NCBI GenBank assembly: GCA_916610825.1
Contig: OU744448.1
Coordinates: 19,571,032-19,635,031, forward strand
Origin: Haliclystus octoradiatus
Taxonomy: Eukaryota; Cnidaria; Staurozoa; Stauromedusae; Haliclystidae
Direction of reading: 5' to 3'
Length of the DNA stretch: 64,000 nucleotides
The notes under the pieces were generated by a model. The model was not told the DNA's origin. It saw only the letters and a program-made list of their open reading frames with translations, and searched no databases. The stretch's first letter is position 1; every line of letters begins with the position of its first letter. This document shows positions 52,455 to 64,000 of the stretch, in pieces. The position numbers were made by a program, and so were the translations under genes.

Positions 52455-55400
52455 ATGAATAATATTTTAGACCTTCTACCTTCTATTCTAATATTTAGCA
52501 TGTTTAAATCATCATCCATTCGCGAAATTTCATCAAAGATTGGTTTGAAAGCAATGGCAATCGTTACTGGATCTATTGTTGTTTTAACCTTGATTTACAA
52601 GTCATACAAGTATGCTCTTCTGGATGCTGAAATTGACCCTACTTTGAAATCTGAGACTGAAGATAAAGATAATTTAGACTCAAAGGAAATGGGAATGCCA
52701 GAAAAAGGACTAGGAGACAGTACAGATGGAAATATTGTGCCGTCATCTTCTACTAGAAACTGTGTCAGTGACGGTATGTTTATGTCCCCTGAGTCATTAT
52801 ATTAATGTATTGTTACGGAGTTTATGCAACTCCATTTTCACAAGCTGTTACTTGCAGACACATCCGTATGCTCCCCCTCCTTACTAAATTCAGCTGTATG
52901 GAAATTTAAATCAATGAAAACAACGATCTGCAGAGGAGTCAGAGTATGATGTCAAGATCTATGTCACTGCAACGCTGTTACAAGCCAGACTGGAATTCTT
53001 GTATTTTGGGCGGCGGATGAAAATCTAAGGAAAAAATTTGCGCGTTTATTGTCATTCTACGGAAAATTTACCGCAAATGACGTTATCGTGAAAACGAGGC
53101 TACGATCAAAGAAGTCAAATCCAACGTGGAGAATAAGTCAAAAATGGCGAAAACTTATCGTAACTTTGGTTAAGATTTAAAATTAAAAATATGGCATTAA
53201 TTAAATGTAGTCTATTTCAAGATTTTCTATGAGTTCTCATTTGATTATCTCTGTATTATTTCTAAGAGAAATTTTGCGCGGATGATAACACAAAAAGATA
53301 GAAAAGGTCAAGATTTATGTCACAATTTAATCAAAATGCGCGGCTGCGGCTGAGAAGAGACTATTTCGCGCGGCGGATTTGTCCGCCGCGCAGTACAAGG
53401 ATTCCAGTCTTGGGTTACAAGTCCCCAAATCGAGATATTTAGGCTACCTATTTATCGTAAGTAGGAGGGGTCTATGAGATTTTAGGAAAGACTACAGCTG
53501 CAAGTAATGACTACTGTTATTTCCAATCTATCTGATCCAATCTTATTCCCAGATGAAACATCGCAATTCATGCGCCTGAGCCAGAATGAAAAGTTTGTTA
53601 ATGGGTCATTCATTGCCATAGGTGATGGTATACCATTGCAAAACGGTTAGCCTATTACAGTCAATATCGCATAATACGTTATCGTAGGGACCCCGAAGAA
53701 AATAACGCATTACGCGATCAACGTAATACGCAATTTTGAAAGAACAATAGAAATAAAAACAATAGAGAGTAAACAAAAGAAAAGGTCGCGAAAATTTCAC
53801 AATAGTAGGCTACCTTTTTATCAGCACATGTTTTCATAAAGAAATATAAATTAAACATCGCTGTTCATCTAACTTATTCTGAAAAACTAGCTCAAATTAC
53901 ATAACAAATGGCATCTTACTGTTTCAATTACAATATGAATGGATAAATATTAAATGATAAACACCCTCTTTATTTATGTCTCAAGCTTATGATTTGAATT
54001 TTAAATCACCTCGCTGATCATCATTAAATTTTTGATAAGTAAATTGTAATTCAAAATCAGACATCACACATACAAATTACGATTCTTGCGATATAAACAT
54101 TTGCATATTTTATGAATAATTCTAGCCAACAACATCACAACAATCACTCAGACTATTCATAAATGTAAACAAAGTTGTGTTCAGTTCCGAAAGCAAAGCG
54201 ATTTCCGGCAAAGAATCAGATTACAATAATAACGCACTAAATGATAAAAAACCCTCTTGGGATCAGCTATCTGGAACTTATTGTGCGATAAAACGCACTA
54301 CATGATAACGTATTATTCAATAATAATTAGTTGACTTTGACCGCATTTTAGCCGGACAAAAATAATTTAACGTATTACGCGATAAAACGTATTATACATA
54401 ACGTATTATGCGATATTGACTGTATTTTGAATTTTGAAGTAAAATTGGGATTTTTTCAACTTCACTGAACAATATTTGCTTACAGATAGGATATATACCA
54501 AATTGCAACAAAATCGGAGAGGATGAGGGTCAAACTATGTGACTAACCATAATGACCCTAAAATGTGCACTGAAATTTCAAGCACCCAACTCATAATCCT
54601 TCTAGGTATTAAACTGAATTCAATAAAATCTCAAGCATGCAAATTGCCATATTTCCTATCTGGCTTCCAAAGTTTTTAGTGTTTACAATTAATTTAGTTG
54701 AACTCCGACTGAAACATGCTGTGTATCTTAGGCCTTGGGCACATGCACAAAACCTTTCGGTCTGATCTGATTCTAAATACTCAAAGCCACACAGTTCTAC
54801 CTCAACTCAATCATTACAAATTCTGCAGTCTGGGGCCATATTGAATCTGATTTTTTTAAATGAAATCAGCTTGACATGATTGTTGCTAACATTTGAATTA
54901 TCTGCATCATTTTGATTCAAATTATGAAGCAATGTAGGCCTACCAGATCATGGGAGATTCCATCGTGTCTGACTGACACATCAGAAGATATTTTCGAATA
55001 GGGCATCAACATCCACGCAAAATTTGATCAATTACTATTTCTTACAAATGAAGAGTGGCAGAGCGAATCCCACAAAATTAAAAAATATTCACAATAGCTC
55101 AAAATATAAATAAATTACAGCAAGTTTGAGGTCCGTGTCTGACTGACAGAGACGCTCGCCATTTTGGCAATTGGAGATGACCATTTGTAGATTTCTGCGA
55201 AGTGTTGGCATAAAGAAGAATAAAATCACTTTCATCATGTTTTTAAGATGTTTTTACTTCACAAATATTATTCATTTTATTAAATGCTTTCAAAATATAT
55301 AAGGCAATAAACAAATGTTTCTCGTGTCTATTCATTAAACATTAAATATTCATTATGATTAAATATTGGAAGCTAATTATTATAACTAAATTATTGTAAT

Positions 55401-58400
55401 GTGTAATGTATTTTACTTATTTATTTTATTATTTATTTATTTATTTATTTTATGAAAAGTAAAAATATTCTATTTTAAAATCTTAATAGTAAAAGTAATT
55501 GGGCTTTGGGTTAAACAAAATTTTACGATCAGAACGTGTTTTATATACATTGTCAGTTGTAGTGGATGATTGTTCATTATTAATAGATGGAACTATAGAT
55601 GTTGGATGTGTAACAGGTTCTTCAATTACAGGTTTTTATCGATCAATGGCAACAGTGTCTTCTTTATTTCCACGTTTTATTTTAAATTCTTTATCTGAAC
55701 GGGAGACAACATCATACGGTCCAGTATAGGGTGCTTCAAGTGGACGTTTTGGGCGATCCACTCTTATCCATACTCGTTTATAAGTTCCTAAGTCTGGTGG
55801 AATGAAGACTGAAAGTTCTCGTTTCTTAGCTGGTGGTTGAAAGCGAACTGTCTTGAAATGTTCTTGTAGTGTTGTTAATAGATGATGAGAAGATAATAAC
55901 TTTTGATTATCGATACAGGCACGTGGTACCATTGGTTTCAAGCCAGTTAATAGTTCGTAAGGGGAAATACCATCATCTGAAGGCCATATACGGAGTACCA
56001 AAAGTGCAGAGGGTAAGGCATCATACCACGACTTATCTGCAGTGCGTAAAATAGACTTAAGGGTCCTATGCATACGTTCGATTAACCCATTAGTTTGGGG
56101 GTGATAGGAAGTAGTCCTCAATTTCAAATAGCCTATCAGTTTCCCTACCTCACGCATCAATTCACTTTCGAAATTGGAGCCACGATCTGTGACTACGTAC
56201 AATGGAGCAGAATATCTTGCAATCCACTCCCTAACACAGGCATCAGCTACAGTAGGGGCTGTCTCGTCCGGGATCGGTATAACCTCCACCTAGCGCGTAC
56301 AGCGATCAATAATTGTTAAAAGGTAACAACAGGGAGAGGTAATGTGAGTGAGAGAAGAGGTGGAAGGAGGAACATGGACGATATCCATGTGAACAGTTTG
56401 CAAGCGGTCAGAAGGAAGATTATATGGTAAACTAGGACTAACTGTGTGTCGATGAATTTTGTGTTGCTGACATGAAAGGCATTGTTGTACCCACATATTA
56501 ATTTCCTTCCTCATTTTGGGCCAGTAAAATCCATCACTAATTAATCGAAAGGTTGATGTGAAAGCCTTAGTGATCTAGATTATGTAAAGAGTCGAAAACG
56601 GTACGACGCAAGGATGGTGGTACAAAAGGGCGTGGTAGCGGTGTGAATACCTCGCACCAATGCAGATCCTTCTACAAATTCTACTAAGCTAAGACCAGAA
56701 GTGTCAAATGCTTCCCTTGACTGAGATGAAATGACATCAGCTAAACTAATAAGATTAAAAGGAACACTAGAAACATCGTTTGAGTTGAAATCAGCGTTAG
56801 ATGATTCAGGCTGTAAGTCACGTGACAAAGCATCGGCAACAACATTAGAACGACCAGGAATATGAATGACATCATTGACAAATTGAGAAACATAGCTAAA
56901 GTAACGTTCTTGACGTGGACTTCTAGTACGGGAAGAACTAGATTTCCAGGCAGCCCATATCGGCTTGTAGTCAGTAAATATTGTTGGAGCTGTATTCTCT
57001 ACAATTGGACAAAAACGTCTCACTGCTGCATAGATAGCTAAAAGCTCACGGTCAAATGTGGAATAATTCCGTTCAGCCGGTGATAGTTTACGTGAAAAGA
57101 AACTAAGGGGTACTGACTGGCCGTTTTCCTCATGTAGAACAGCACCAATGGCCAAGTTAGAGGCGTCAGTGGTAATTGTATATTTACAAATGGAAGGATC
57201 TGGATGAGCAAGTGTTACGGCGTGATTAATTGCAGATTTTAGCTCATCAAAAGATGTTTGATGACATGCTTGCCAAACAAAAGGTGCAACGTTACGGTCA
57301 AGGCGTTTATTTGCGGATCGCGGTTATGTTGCGTTTGCTAGGTCTTGCAAAGGATTAATTACTGTAGCATAATCTGGATTAAAACGGCGGTAGAAACCAA
57401 ACATTCCAAGAGCTCTACGAAGAGCAGAATAGTCAACCGGAGATGGAAGCATTAACAAATTATCTTTGGATTGCTCCTTGGATGTAATACCATGAGCAGT
57501 AACTCGATAGCCAAGAAAATCTACTGGCGTTGGTTAGAAGATAAAATTTGTGTTGGTTTTGTGCCAGGCCATTGGCACCATAAACGCTGTTCGTTGTGAG
57601 TAAACCATTGTTGGTTGTGGCTGCTGGTTGTTGATGACTTCAGGAGACTCTTCATTGGATATATGTGGTTGAGCGGGGTCACCATTTGTAGTGTTCATAT
57701 TGAATTGTATTTGAGACATATGATTGAAGACAACACTACTGTTCTTGAGTTCAGTTTGTAAGCTAATCACAATATCTACAGTTAAGCTATTTATATCAAT
57801 ACAAACGCGGTTGTATGAAATCGAGGTAAATCAATCTACTACAACACAGACGCTTACCATTTTGGCAATTGGAGATGACCATTTGTAGATTTCTGCGAAG
57901 TGTTGGCATAAAGAAGAATAAAATCACTTTCATCATGTTTTTAAGATGTTTTTACTTCACAAATATTATTCATTTTATTAAGTACTTTCAAAATATATAA
58001 GGCAATAAACAAATGTTTCTCATGTCTGACTGACCTCTCAGAAGCAGTTTGTGTCTGACTGACATAACTTGACATAAAACACAAGTAATTAATACACTTT
58101 TATTAAAACTTTAAAATATTCATTCCAAATCTATAATCATCATGTTACGTAAATTGGTTGTTCTTTTTGTTCAAAATGTAGCACACATACAGATAATGTT
58201 CTAAGCAACAAGTCCAAGTGGACTGCCATTCCCATTTCGCATGCAATAAAACAGTCAACACGCATGACTAAATATTGACGACATTTTCTGTCAGTCAGAC
58301 ACGCAGTTTTAAAGGATGACGTTGAAGAAAAGAGCAATATTTCCTGCCAAATATGCAAATTAGCTACTTTCTGTTTTGTATACGAAAGGATTTAGCGATC

Positions 58401-61400
58401 TAGCTGTGTCACGCTGTGGAATAAACAAAACATTTAGGACTTTTTCGTATCTGACTGACAATGGCCCGAAATGATCGAAACATTTATATAATTTCAAGGT
58501 GAAATACACTTATTATTCTTTCTTTTTACTATTTAATAATACAAGTCAAGTGAATTCATATCAATTGATGTTATAATTATGGTTAGAAAATCATGAGAGA
58601 AAAAAACGCGAAATTTCAAGTTTTAGTCTGTTGTTGTTTTCATAAATTTACGGGCGGCCAACTCGACGCTCTCTCTAAAACATTAATTTTATCCACATTG
58701 TAGTCTATAATCTCAACCAAACATATATAGCCTATAATGACGGTAAAAGTATCTATTTTAAAGAAAACAATTGATTTTTGTCTGAATTCCTTGCTTTACT
58801 TTTGACTCTTTGTTTCAATTCTGATGGAATCGTCCCATGTGTTTTCCCTGTCCAGGGGGTCATCAGAGATCTTTCTGGTATCGTAGCTGGTTAAGCATGA
58901 CACCTAGGCTACAGTCCTAAGTCAGACGAGTCGTATTAGTGGGGAAATTTTTAAATTGTCATTTCAGATTGTCGTTTCAATTCGATATCACTATTTGCCG
59001 TATAAAAATTGACACCTGTTGTTTGATTCAAAATCAGAACAAAATGAAAAATCAATAATCCTAGTCAGACAGTTGTCTCTACATGATCTTTATTTTACTT
59101 GTTTCTAATCACTTGCATTACAGGTTTGTTCATAGATGTTCTGATAAATCAAGTCAAATCTTGTGATGATGATGATGAAAAACTGCTACGTCTACTTCAG
59201 CATATCACCAATCAAGCAGCATTTAGCCAATTTCAGGTATGTCTAATCCAAGTTCAAATGAATCCATTAGCTGAATGGCAACACCATTCACTAGCTTTAA
59301 TTTGTATATTTTCCTTTAGAAATCGTTTGGAAATCATGGTGGCGTTGCAGTTGTTATTACTCTTTTGAAACATAATAATCCTGATGTACAACAGCAAACA
59401 TGCTTGGCTATAAATAATTTGGCTATGATTCCTGATAATCATCCACTTTTGCAGGTTGGTCTTTGTAAATAACATTGTATCTAATAAGTGAAAAACTGAT
59501 TTCAACACCCTATCTAGATCATAAGACTTACCCTATTCCACGGAAGAGTCTAGGTTAACTATGCATCCCATGATGCTTCTATATAGGGTAGTCCCCGTGA
59601 CCGATATGCTTCATGGCAAGCACAGGGTACCCCAAATTCAAAGAAAACATATGGAACAAGAACTGAACTTAGACCTCATTCGCAATTGGCCTACCCCCCC
59701 CCCCACCTGATGGCTAGATTTTAATTTCGCCTAAATTGGTATGTAGCCCCAGGAAATCAATGTAGTCCATGTCAAGTTAAAAGGAGTTGAACAAAAACAT
59801 TGATTTTGTAATTTTACAGTTTTACGATTATCGTAATTCGATATCGGTTGATCGCAAACTCTTTTGAATACCCATGCAAATGTTAAGGCCTAGTCAATTC
59901 CACTTTATGAACATCTCATCAATTGAACCCTTCATAAAATGTTCATAAAGTGCATCACCTGTCACTCCTGAAGAACTGCTACATTTCAAACTTCTCAAGT
60001 TTTTTACGTGTCCATTTATATTACTTTTGCAAACAAGTTTTTCTTAAAATTACGAACATAATATTGACGATAGCTGAGGTTTTAGATTTGTAGTTTCAAT
60101 TTTTGAAAGATTTTTATTTATTTATTCAAATTCTATTTTAGGATGCTATCCCACTTTTATTAGCCTTGTTATCTACAAATGAGAAGGATTTCAAAATAGC
60201 TGTTGCAAAAGCTTTGACAAATCTCACAACCTTGGAAATTGGACAAATTACTATTCTATCAAGTATTTCAATAATCATCAAGGAATTGCAAACCTCCCAA
60301 ATTTGCAAAGTACGTACGGTACATACAATCATTCATCTCCAGTAGGCTGTAAATAATAAGTTTTATTACCCTACATTCTGATTTGAAATCTATTCTTGCT
60401 CATTTCGTTGTTCTCTTTAAATCAGGAGTATTTGCATGATCTATATTCGAGTAGGCATATTGTTTCTATGACAAATGAGTTGTTTTCATTGAATGGAAAA
60501 TGTTGACCAGCATTCATAGCCTACTTCACACCAGTGTCTGACAAAGGGTGTAGCCTTTGTGAAGGTTATTGTCCCAGAGGTTTGACCTATAAATCAGAAA
60601 ATTAATTTCATCAAGTCATGTCATAGGAGAAATCAATTTATTCCAGAAATGTGCACAAAAAATTTGTCATCAATAAAATGTATAAACCTAAGACACTATG
60701 AACTGACCATTATTATTCAATATTTAGGGAAATCGTTGCATTTCATTTCATTTTACTTTTTATTTTGCTGTAGTGTAAATCTACACAGCTTCTTTATTTT
60801 CCTTAATTTTCTACCAAGAAACTCTCTTTTGCTTTCCATAGCTTCAACTAATGAAAATATTGGTCAATGTCACATGCAACACCAAATTTAGTCAAGAAAC
60901 CGTAGGCTTTCTCCAACAGGTAAATTAATGCAGTACATTCAATGCTGATAATGCTGTAACATGTGCTAGGTTAAAGTGTTAATTATGCATAGTTGCTGTG
61001 TTCATCTATACCTACAAATGCAAAGTGTGTGTGATGTGTGTGTTCCCCAGTTTTACACTGTTTCTTAGTCAATCTGCAAGAAAGATATTTGAGTTACAAT
61101 CATCATAATTGCTGTTTCCAGTCGTGGTTTGGACAGTATTTGATTTTTATTCGCTAAATAAATGGTAGCATATTGTTTCTGGCTATTAATATTAACTGTT
61201 AATGGCTATTAATTTTATGGCTTTCATTTAAATATCAAATTTCATCATGTATCATTTTCTGAGAACAATAAAATCAGTTAAAACATTTGTTATTGTTTAC
61301 CTATTTAAATTAACCAGCAACATGTGTGACTTATTGATAAATTGCTAGTAGGCTTATTCATATAATTTACCACACTATGATTTTCTAGCCTGCTTGCAAC

Positions 61401-63400
61401 ACTTCCCCTGTGGAAACAGTTCATGAACAGTTCATGAAAATTGGGCCATTAAACATTCATGAACTAGTTCATGAAGTGGTTCATGAACTGTTCATGAAAG
61501 TTCATGAACAGTTCAGGAGGTTTATGAACAGTTCATCAAAAAACTTCAAGAAAATTGTGCCATTTAACGTTCATGGACTAGTTCATGAACTGTTTATAAA
61601 CTGTTTATAAGGTGTTCATGAACTTGTTTATGTTGTTGAACAGTTCATAAAATCAGTAATAAATGCCCTCCCATTTGAAAACAATTTATGAATGTTAAAT
61701 GGCCAAATCTTCAACTATTTGTGGACTGTTCATGAAAATGTCCATGAAAATTCATGTTTTCACTAGTTCATCAACTATTCATCAGCTGTTTAAAATGGGT
61801 ATATGTAACAGTTTGTAAACAATTCATAAACTGTTACTTTTTTCACAGGGGAATGTAAACAATTACGTACTTACTAATAACTATATTTATTTTTATTACA
61901 AGATCTTTGACGCTGTAGCAATAACGTTGATCAAGTCACAATTAACTGAAGAGGATATTCTTTTACGAGGGTTGTTCTGTATCAAAAACCTATTATCACT
62001 AGATGATTCAAATGTAAGTTGAAAATGCTACAATATTTATCAACAATATTTGATTTATTTGGATCCGATCAATTCAGTCTGAGACTGTTATTTATTTATG
62101 TTTCTAATCCAATCTAAATTTGGGAAACACATTATGGTCAAACTTTGGAATTTGGATTTGATTATGATTAGCTAGATCATTTTTGGTTTGGATTTGCATG
62201 GAATTAGAATTACTGTATGACCTACTCAAGTTCAAACCGAATTACCAATGAGTTCATTGCGTTAAAACGAGTTTACACTATTCCAAAATTATTTAAAATG
62301 TATGTATCTCCTTTTGGGGCACACCGGATATATATAGAACTTTTTTTCTATCCGTACATGTCATTGTTGCGTTTTTGCACAGCGCAATGTTGACCAAACA
62401 TCACCGTCAAACTCTCTTGTGGTAAATAATATTGTTCATCTTTTTGGTTTCAAAAAGTGGGACACGAGAATCCACAAAATACCATGTTCAAGGTCAATTT
62501 TGACAACGAAAGGGTCACGCTGTATAAAAGTGCAACAATAGCATGTAGCAGATAGAAAAAGAGTTCTATCTAAACCTGTGATGTCCCAAAAGGCAATACA
62601 GTATGTACACTTACATTAAGAAGGACTTGACTTGACCAGAACATAGGTTATGGTATTCCAAAGTCAGGTTGCATATAAGCAGGAACTCATCTACAGTCAA
62701 CCCTGTTATAGCGGTCACCTCTATACAGCGGCCACCTGTCTATAGTGGTCATTCTTGCAATGTCTAAAATAATATTTTCTATTGAATCAAACCTGTATAT
62801 AAAGGTCACCTGTCTATAGTGGTCAATTTATCTACCTCTTGTAGCTGACCGTTATATACAGGTTTCACTGTATATGGATTACATTGCATTGAAGAACCTG
62901 ACCTTACGCCCTTTGAGCCTTACTGTTTATGTTACTTTTAAGAGCAATGTAAACACTTTATCCATCTGTTCCTAACATGGTAACATCATTGTTTGTTGAG
63001 AAAAATTTTCAATAATTCCAATATTTTGATTCTGTGTTCGCAGATCTGTAGACATACCAACAATTTTTGATATACTGTAAAATATGTATTAGGCATATAC
63101 CTACCATTACCATAATTTTGGGATTGTGCAATGTGCATACTACCGTATAATTATGGCAATGTAAATTTGTATCAATTAAAAATGTACATTTTAATTATTT
63201 TCCAGTTTACAATTAATTACCATCTGTGGAATCGATTACAAGAACTATCTACCCATGAAAATGAAAATCTGAGAACAAAATGTAGTGAAATATTATCACT
63301 AAGCAGAACCTCTAGTGTATTATCAATAACAAATGGGTTTGATGTAGAGGAGTTAGAAGAGAGTTTTTCCAAGCTGTCAATTACTGATTCAGACGATTAA
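52455..63400 (+). CDS. ARMC10: ARMC10-like armadillo protein with N-terminal membrane anchor, 8 exons, 395 aa
   Basis: Exons 52455-52773, 53553-53621, 59124-59236, 59320-59454, 60142-60309, 60842-60919, 61903-62013 and 63206-63400. Phases agree and total 1188 nt. The N-terminus has one hydrophobic helix (AMAIVTGSIVVLTLIY) followed by basic/aromatic residues (KSYKYA), as in the signal-anchored ARMC10/ARMCX proteins of the mitochondrial outer membrane. An acidic linker of about 80 residues follows, then armadillo-type helical repeats: LLRLLQHITNQAAFSQFQ, GVAVVITLLKHNNPDVQQQT, CLAINNLAMIPDNHP and LLLALLSTNEKDFKIAVAKAL. The C-terminal blocks EDILLRGLFCIKNLLSLD and NLRTKCSEILSL align in order with human ARMC10 (343 residues). 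The start could instead be ATG at 52500, still before the anchor. The mitochondrial location is inferred from the family. Confidence 0.75.
53658..54422. mobile_element. 765-bp TA-flanked TIR element (CAGTCAATATCGC ends)
   Basis: A perfect terminal inverted repeat of 25 bases begins CAGTCAATATCGCATAATAC and lies between TA dinucleotides. The interior repeats GCGATAAAACGCACTA-like units near both ends. No transposase, so it is a non-autonomous Tc1/mariner-like element. It lies in intron 2 of the armadillo gene. Confidence 0.85.
55150..55329. repeat. 180-bp direct repeat, left copy (candidate LTR)
   Basis: About 97% identical to 57848-58027, beginning AGACGCTCGCCATTTTGG and ending TTTCTCGTGTCT. 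Confidence 0.85.
55636..57770 (-). pseudogene. Ty3/gypsy pol remnant: RT thumb, RNase H, integrase
   Basis: Reading on the minus strand: a short frame (57770-57534) that changes from an unrelated N-terminal stretch directly into the RT/RNase H connection (VDFLGYRVTAHGI, LGMFGFYRRFNPDY), so the protease and RT core are deleted. RNase H follows at 57155-56580 (FSRKLSPAERNYSTFDRELL, VVADALSRD). The integrase zinc-binding part is at 56514-56290 (CLSCQQHK) and the integrase core at 56289-55636 (VTDRGSNFES, TSYHPQTNGLIERMHRTLK, VLRIWPSDDGISPYEL). An in-frame TAG separates the last two, and a frameshift lies near 56575. Clearly dead. Confidence 0.9.
57848..58027. repeat. 180-bp direct repeat, right copy (candidate LTR)
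   Basis: Matches 55150-55329 with about six mismatches, beginning AGACGCTTACCATTTTGG and ending TTTCTCATGTCT. Confidence 0.85.
61400..61860. repeat. GTTCATGAAC palindromic repeat, large copy in the armadillo gene
   Basis: Begins TTCCCCTGTGGAAACAGTTC and ends TTTTTTCACAGGGGAA, so the ends are inverted copies. The interior has many TTCATGAA palindromes. It lies in intron 6 of the armadillo gene. Confidence 0.8.
62694..62870. mobile_element. TA-flanked MITE (CAGTCAACCCTG family), best copy
   Basis: TA-CAGTCAACCCTGTTATAG at the left and ACAGGTTTCACTG-TA at the right. The interior has two CACCTGTCTATAGTGGTCA blocks. 177 bp, non-coding. It lies in the last intron of the armadillo gene. Confidence 0.8.
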
Positions 63401-63460
63401 AGAAAAAAAAAATGATACCATCAAAATGATTAGCAGCATACACCTAGTTACACAAGCAGT

Positions 63461-63466
63461 AATAAA
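63461..63466 (+). terminator. Polyadenylation signal AATAAA of the armadillo gene
   Basis: AATAAA lies 61 bases after the stop codon. Confidence 0.65.
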
Positions 63467-64000
63467 GTTGCATTGACGATGAGTCTCACCATGACAAAAG
63501 TTAAAATTTTGTATTATAACCGTACAGAATAAGAAAATGCAATGAAGGACATGACATTCTGTGACATGAGTTACAAATCATGCCAGAGGCAATTGTTTGA
63601 TTATGGAAAAGAAAATACACTGAGAAGAGAATCTTCCATCCTATAGGCTACCGTGGCGATGTTAAGTAATTTCCCATATGCCTTACAAGTTTCATTGCCA
63701 AAGAAGTTGAACCCCAAATTATCTGGACAATTGTTAGCTATCGCACAAACATTGTATTGAATGCCTAGGCCTACCAATGGTTAACATTTATGCTACTTTT
63801 TTCTCTGTCTACTGCTAGCAGTACTGGCAACAGTATAATATCTTCCTAACAACTTGATATCTCTCTTTCCGGATTTTGGAAATTTGAAGTCTATAAAACC
63901 TAGGCTTGCTCAAGAACTGTGGGACTGAAAACGCCCAAGAGCTATGAATTATATGCAATCTTCCTACCGGTATTTACACTTTTATAATTTTATAACAATC
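63467..64000. other. 3' flank, no gene seen
   Basis: Non-coding AT-rich sequence downstream of the armadillo gene. No repeat or open frame of note. Confidence 0.5.

Larger units (their letters stand above)
55150..58027 (-). mobile_element. Decayed, internally deleted Ty3/gypsy retroelement between direct repeats
   Basis: The 180-bp direct repeats enclose a minus-strand pol fragment with RNase H, zinc-binding and integrase parts. GACTGAC lies directly outside both repeats and could be the target duplication, but that motif is common in this intron. I could not find a convincing primer-binding site or polypurine tract, and the repeats do not start TG and end CA, so the LTR reading is not proven. 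Confidence 0.65.

Noticed and set aside
55869..56319. + strand open frames over the gypsy integrase
   Set aside because: They are shadows of the minus-strand integrase remnant.

Overview
This is animal nuclear DNA, AT-rich and intron-dense. All three host genes are split by GT-AG introns, and the introns are packed with transposons, MITEs, SINEs and tandem repeats. The gene content (an EGF/SEA membrane protein, a full-length UBR1/UBR2-type E3 ligase, an ARMC10-like armadillo protein) is metazoan. The roughly 48-exon ligase gene and the repeat types suggest an invertebrate, possibly a deuterostome such as a hemichordate, but the sequence does not settle the phylum. All exon models were built by hand from splice sites. 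The intron phases agree at every junction used and each gene gives one uninterrupted frame.

Layout. (1) 0.9-5.9 kb, + strand: a 657-residue type I membrane protein with a signal peptide, EGF, SEA-like, calcium-type EGF, one transmembrane segment and an arginine/serine-rich cytoplasmic tail. It has a TATA box and a polyA signal. (2) 6.4-48.5 kb, - strand: one large gene, an N-recognin E3 ubiquitin ligase (UBR1/UBR2 family). It has 48 coding exons and 1787 residues, with UBR box, ClpS-like fold, winged-helix stretch, E2-binding basic helix, RING-H2 and C-terminal Cys/His cap. It converges on gene 1. (3) 48.5-52.45 kb: the head-to-head interval between UBR2 and the next gene. It is split by a 3.1-kb hAT transposon with a perfect 8-bp target duplication and a broken transposase gene. 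(4) 52.45-63.4 kb, + strand: a 395-residue N-terminally anchored armadillo protein (ARMC10-like) in 8 exons. Its second intron holds a Tc1-like TIR element and a decayed Ty3/gypsy copy between 180-bp direct repeats.

Mobile and repeated DNA is the most unusual part. A 4.07-kb element at 42008-46075 has hAT-like ends and a perfect 8-bp target duplication, and it carries about 12 copies of a ~147-bp satellite whose monomers alternate between two types. A second inverted-repeat element (30633-32538) carries a ~55-60-bp minisatellite in two ~528-bp blocks. A palindromic repeat family built on GTTCATGAAC recurs at least eleven times. There are three copies of a ~350-bp tRNA-derived SINE and one copy of a different tRNA-headed SINE, a LINE remnant, and several TA-flanked MITE families. 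Nothing resembles a CRISPR array, an rRNA gene or a functional tRNA gene.
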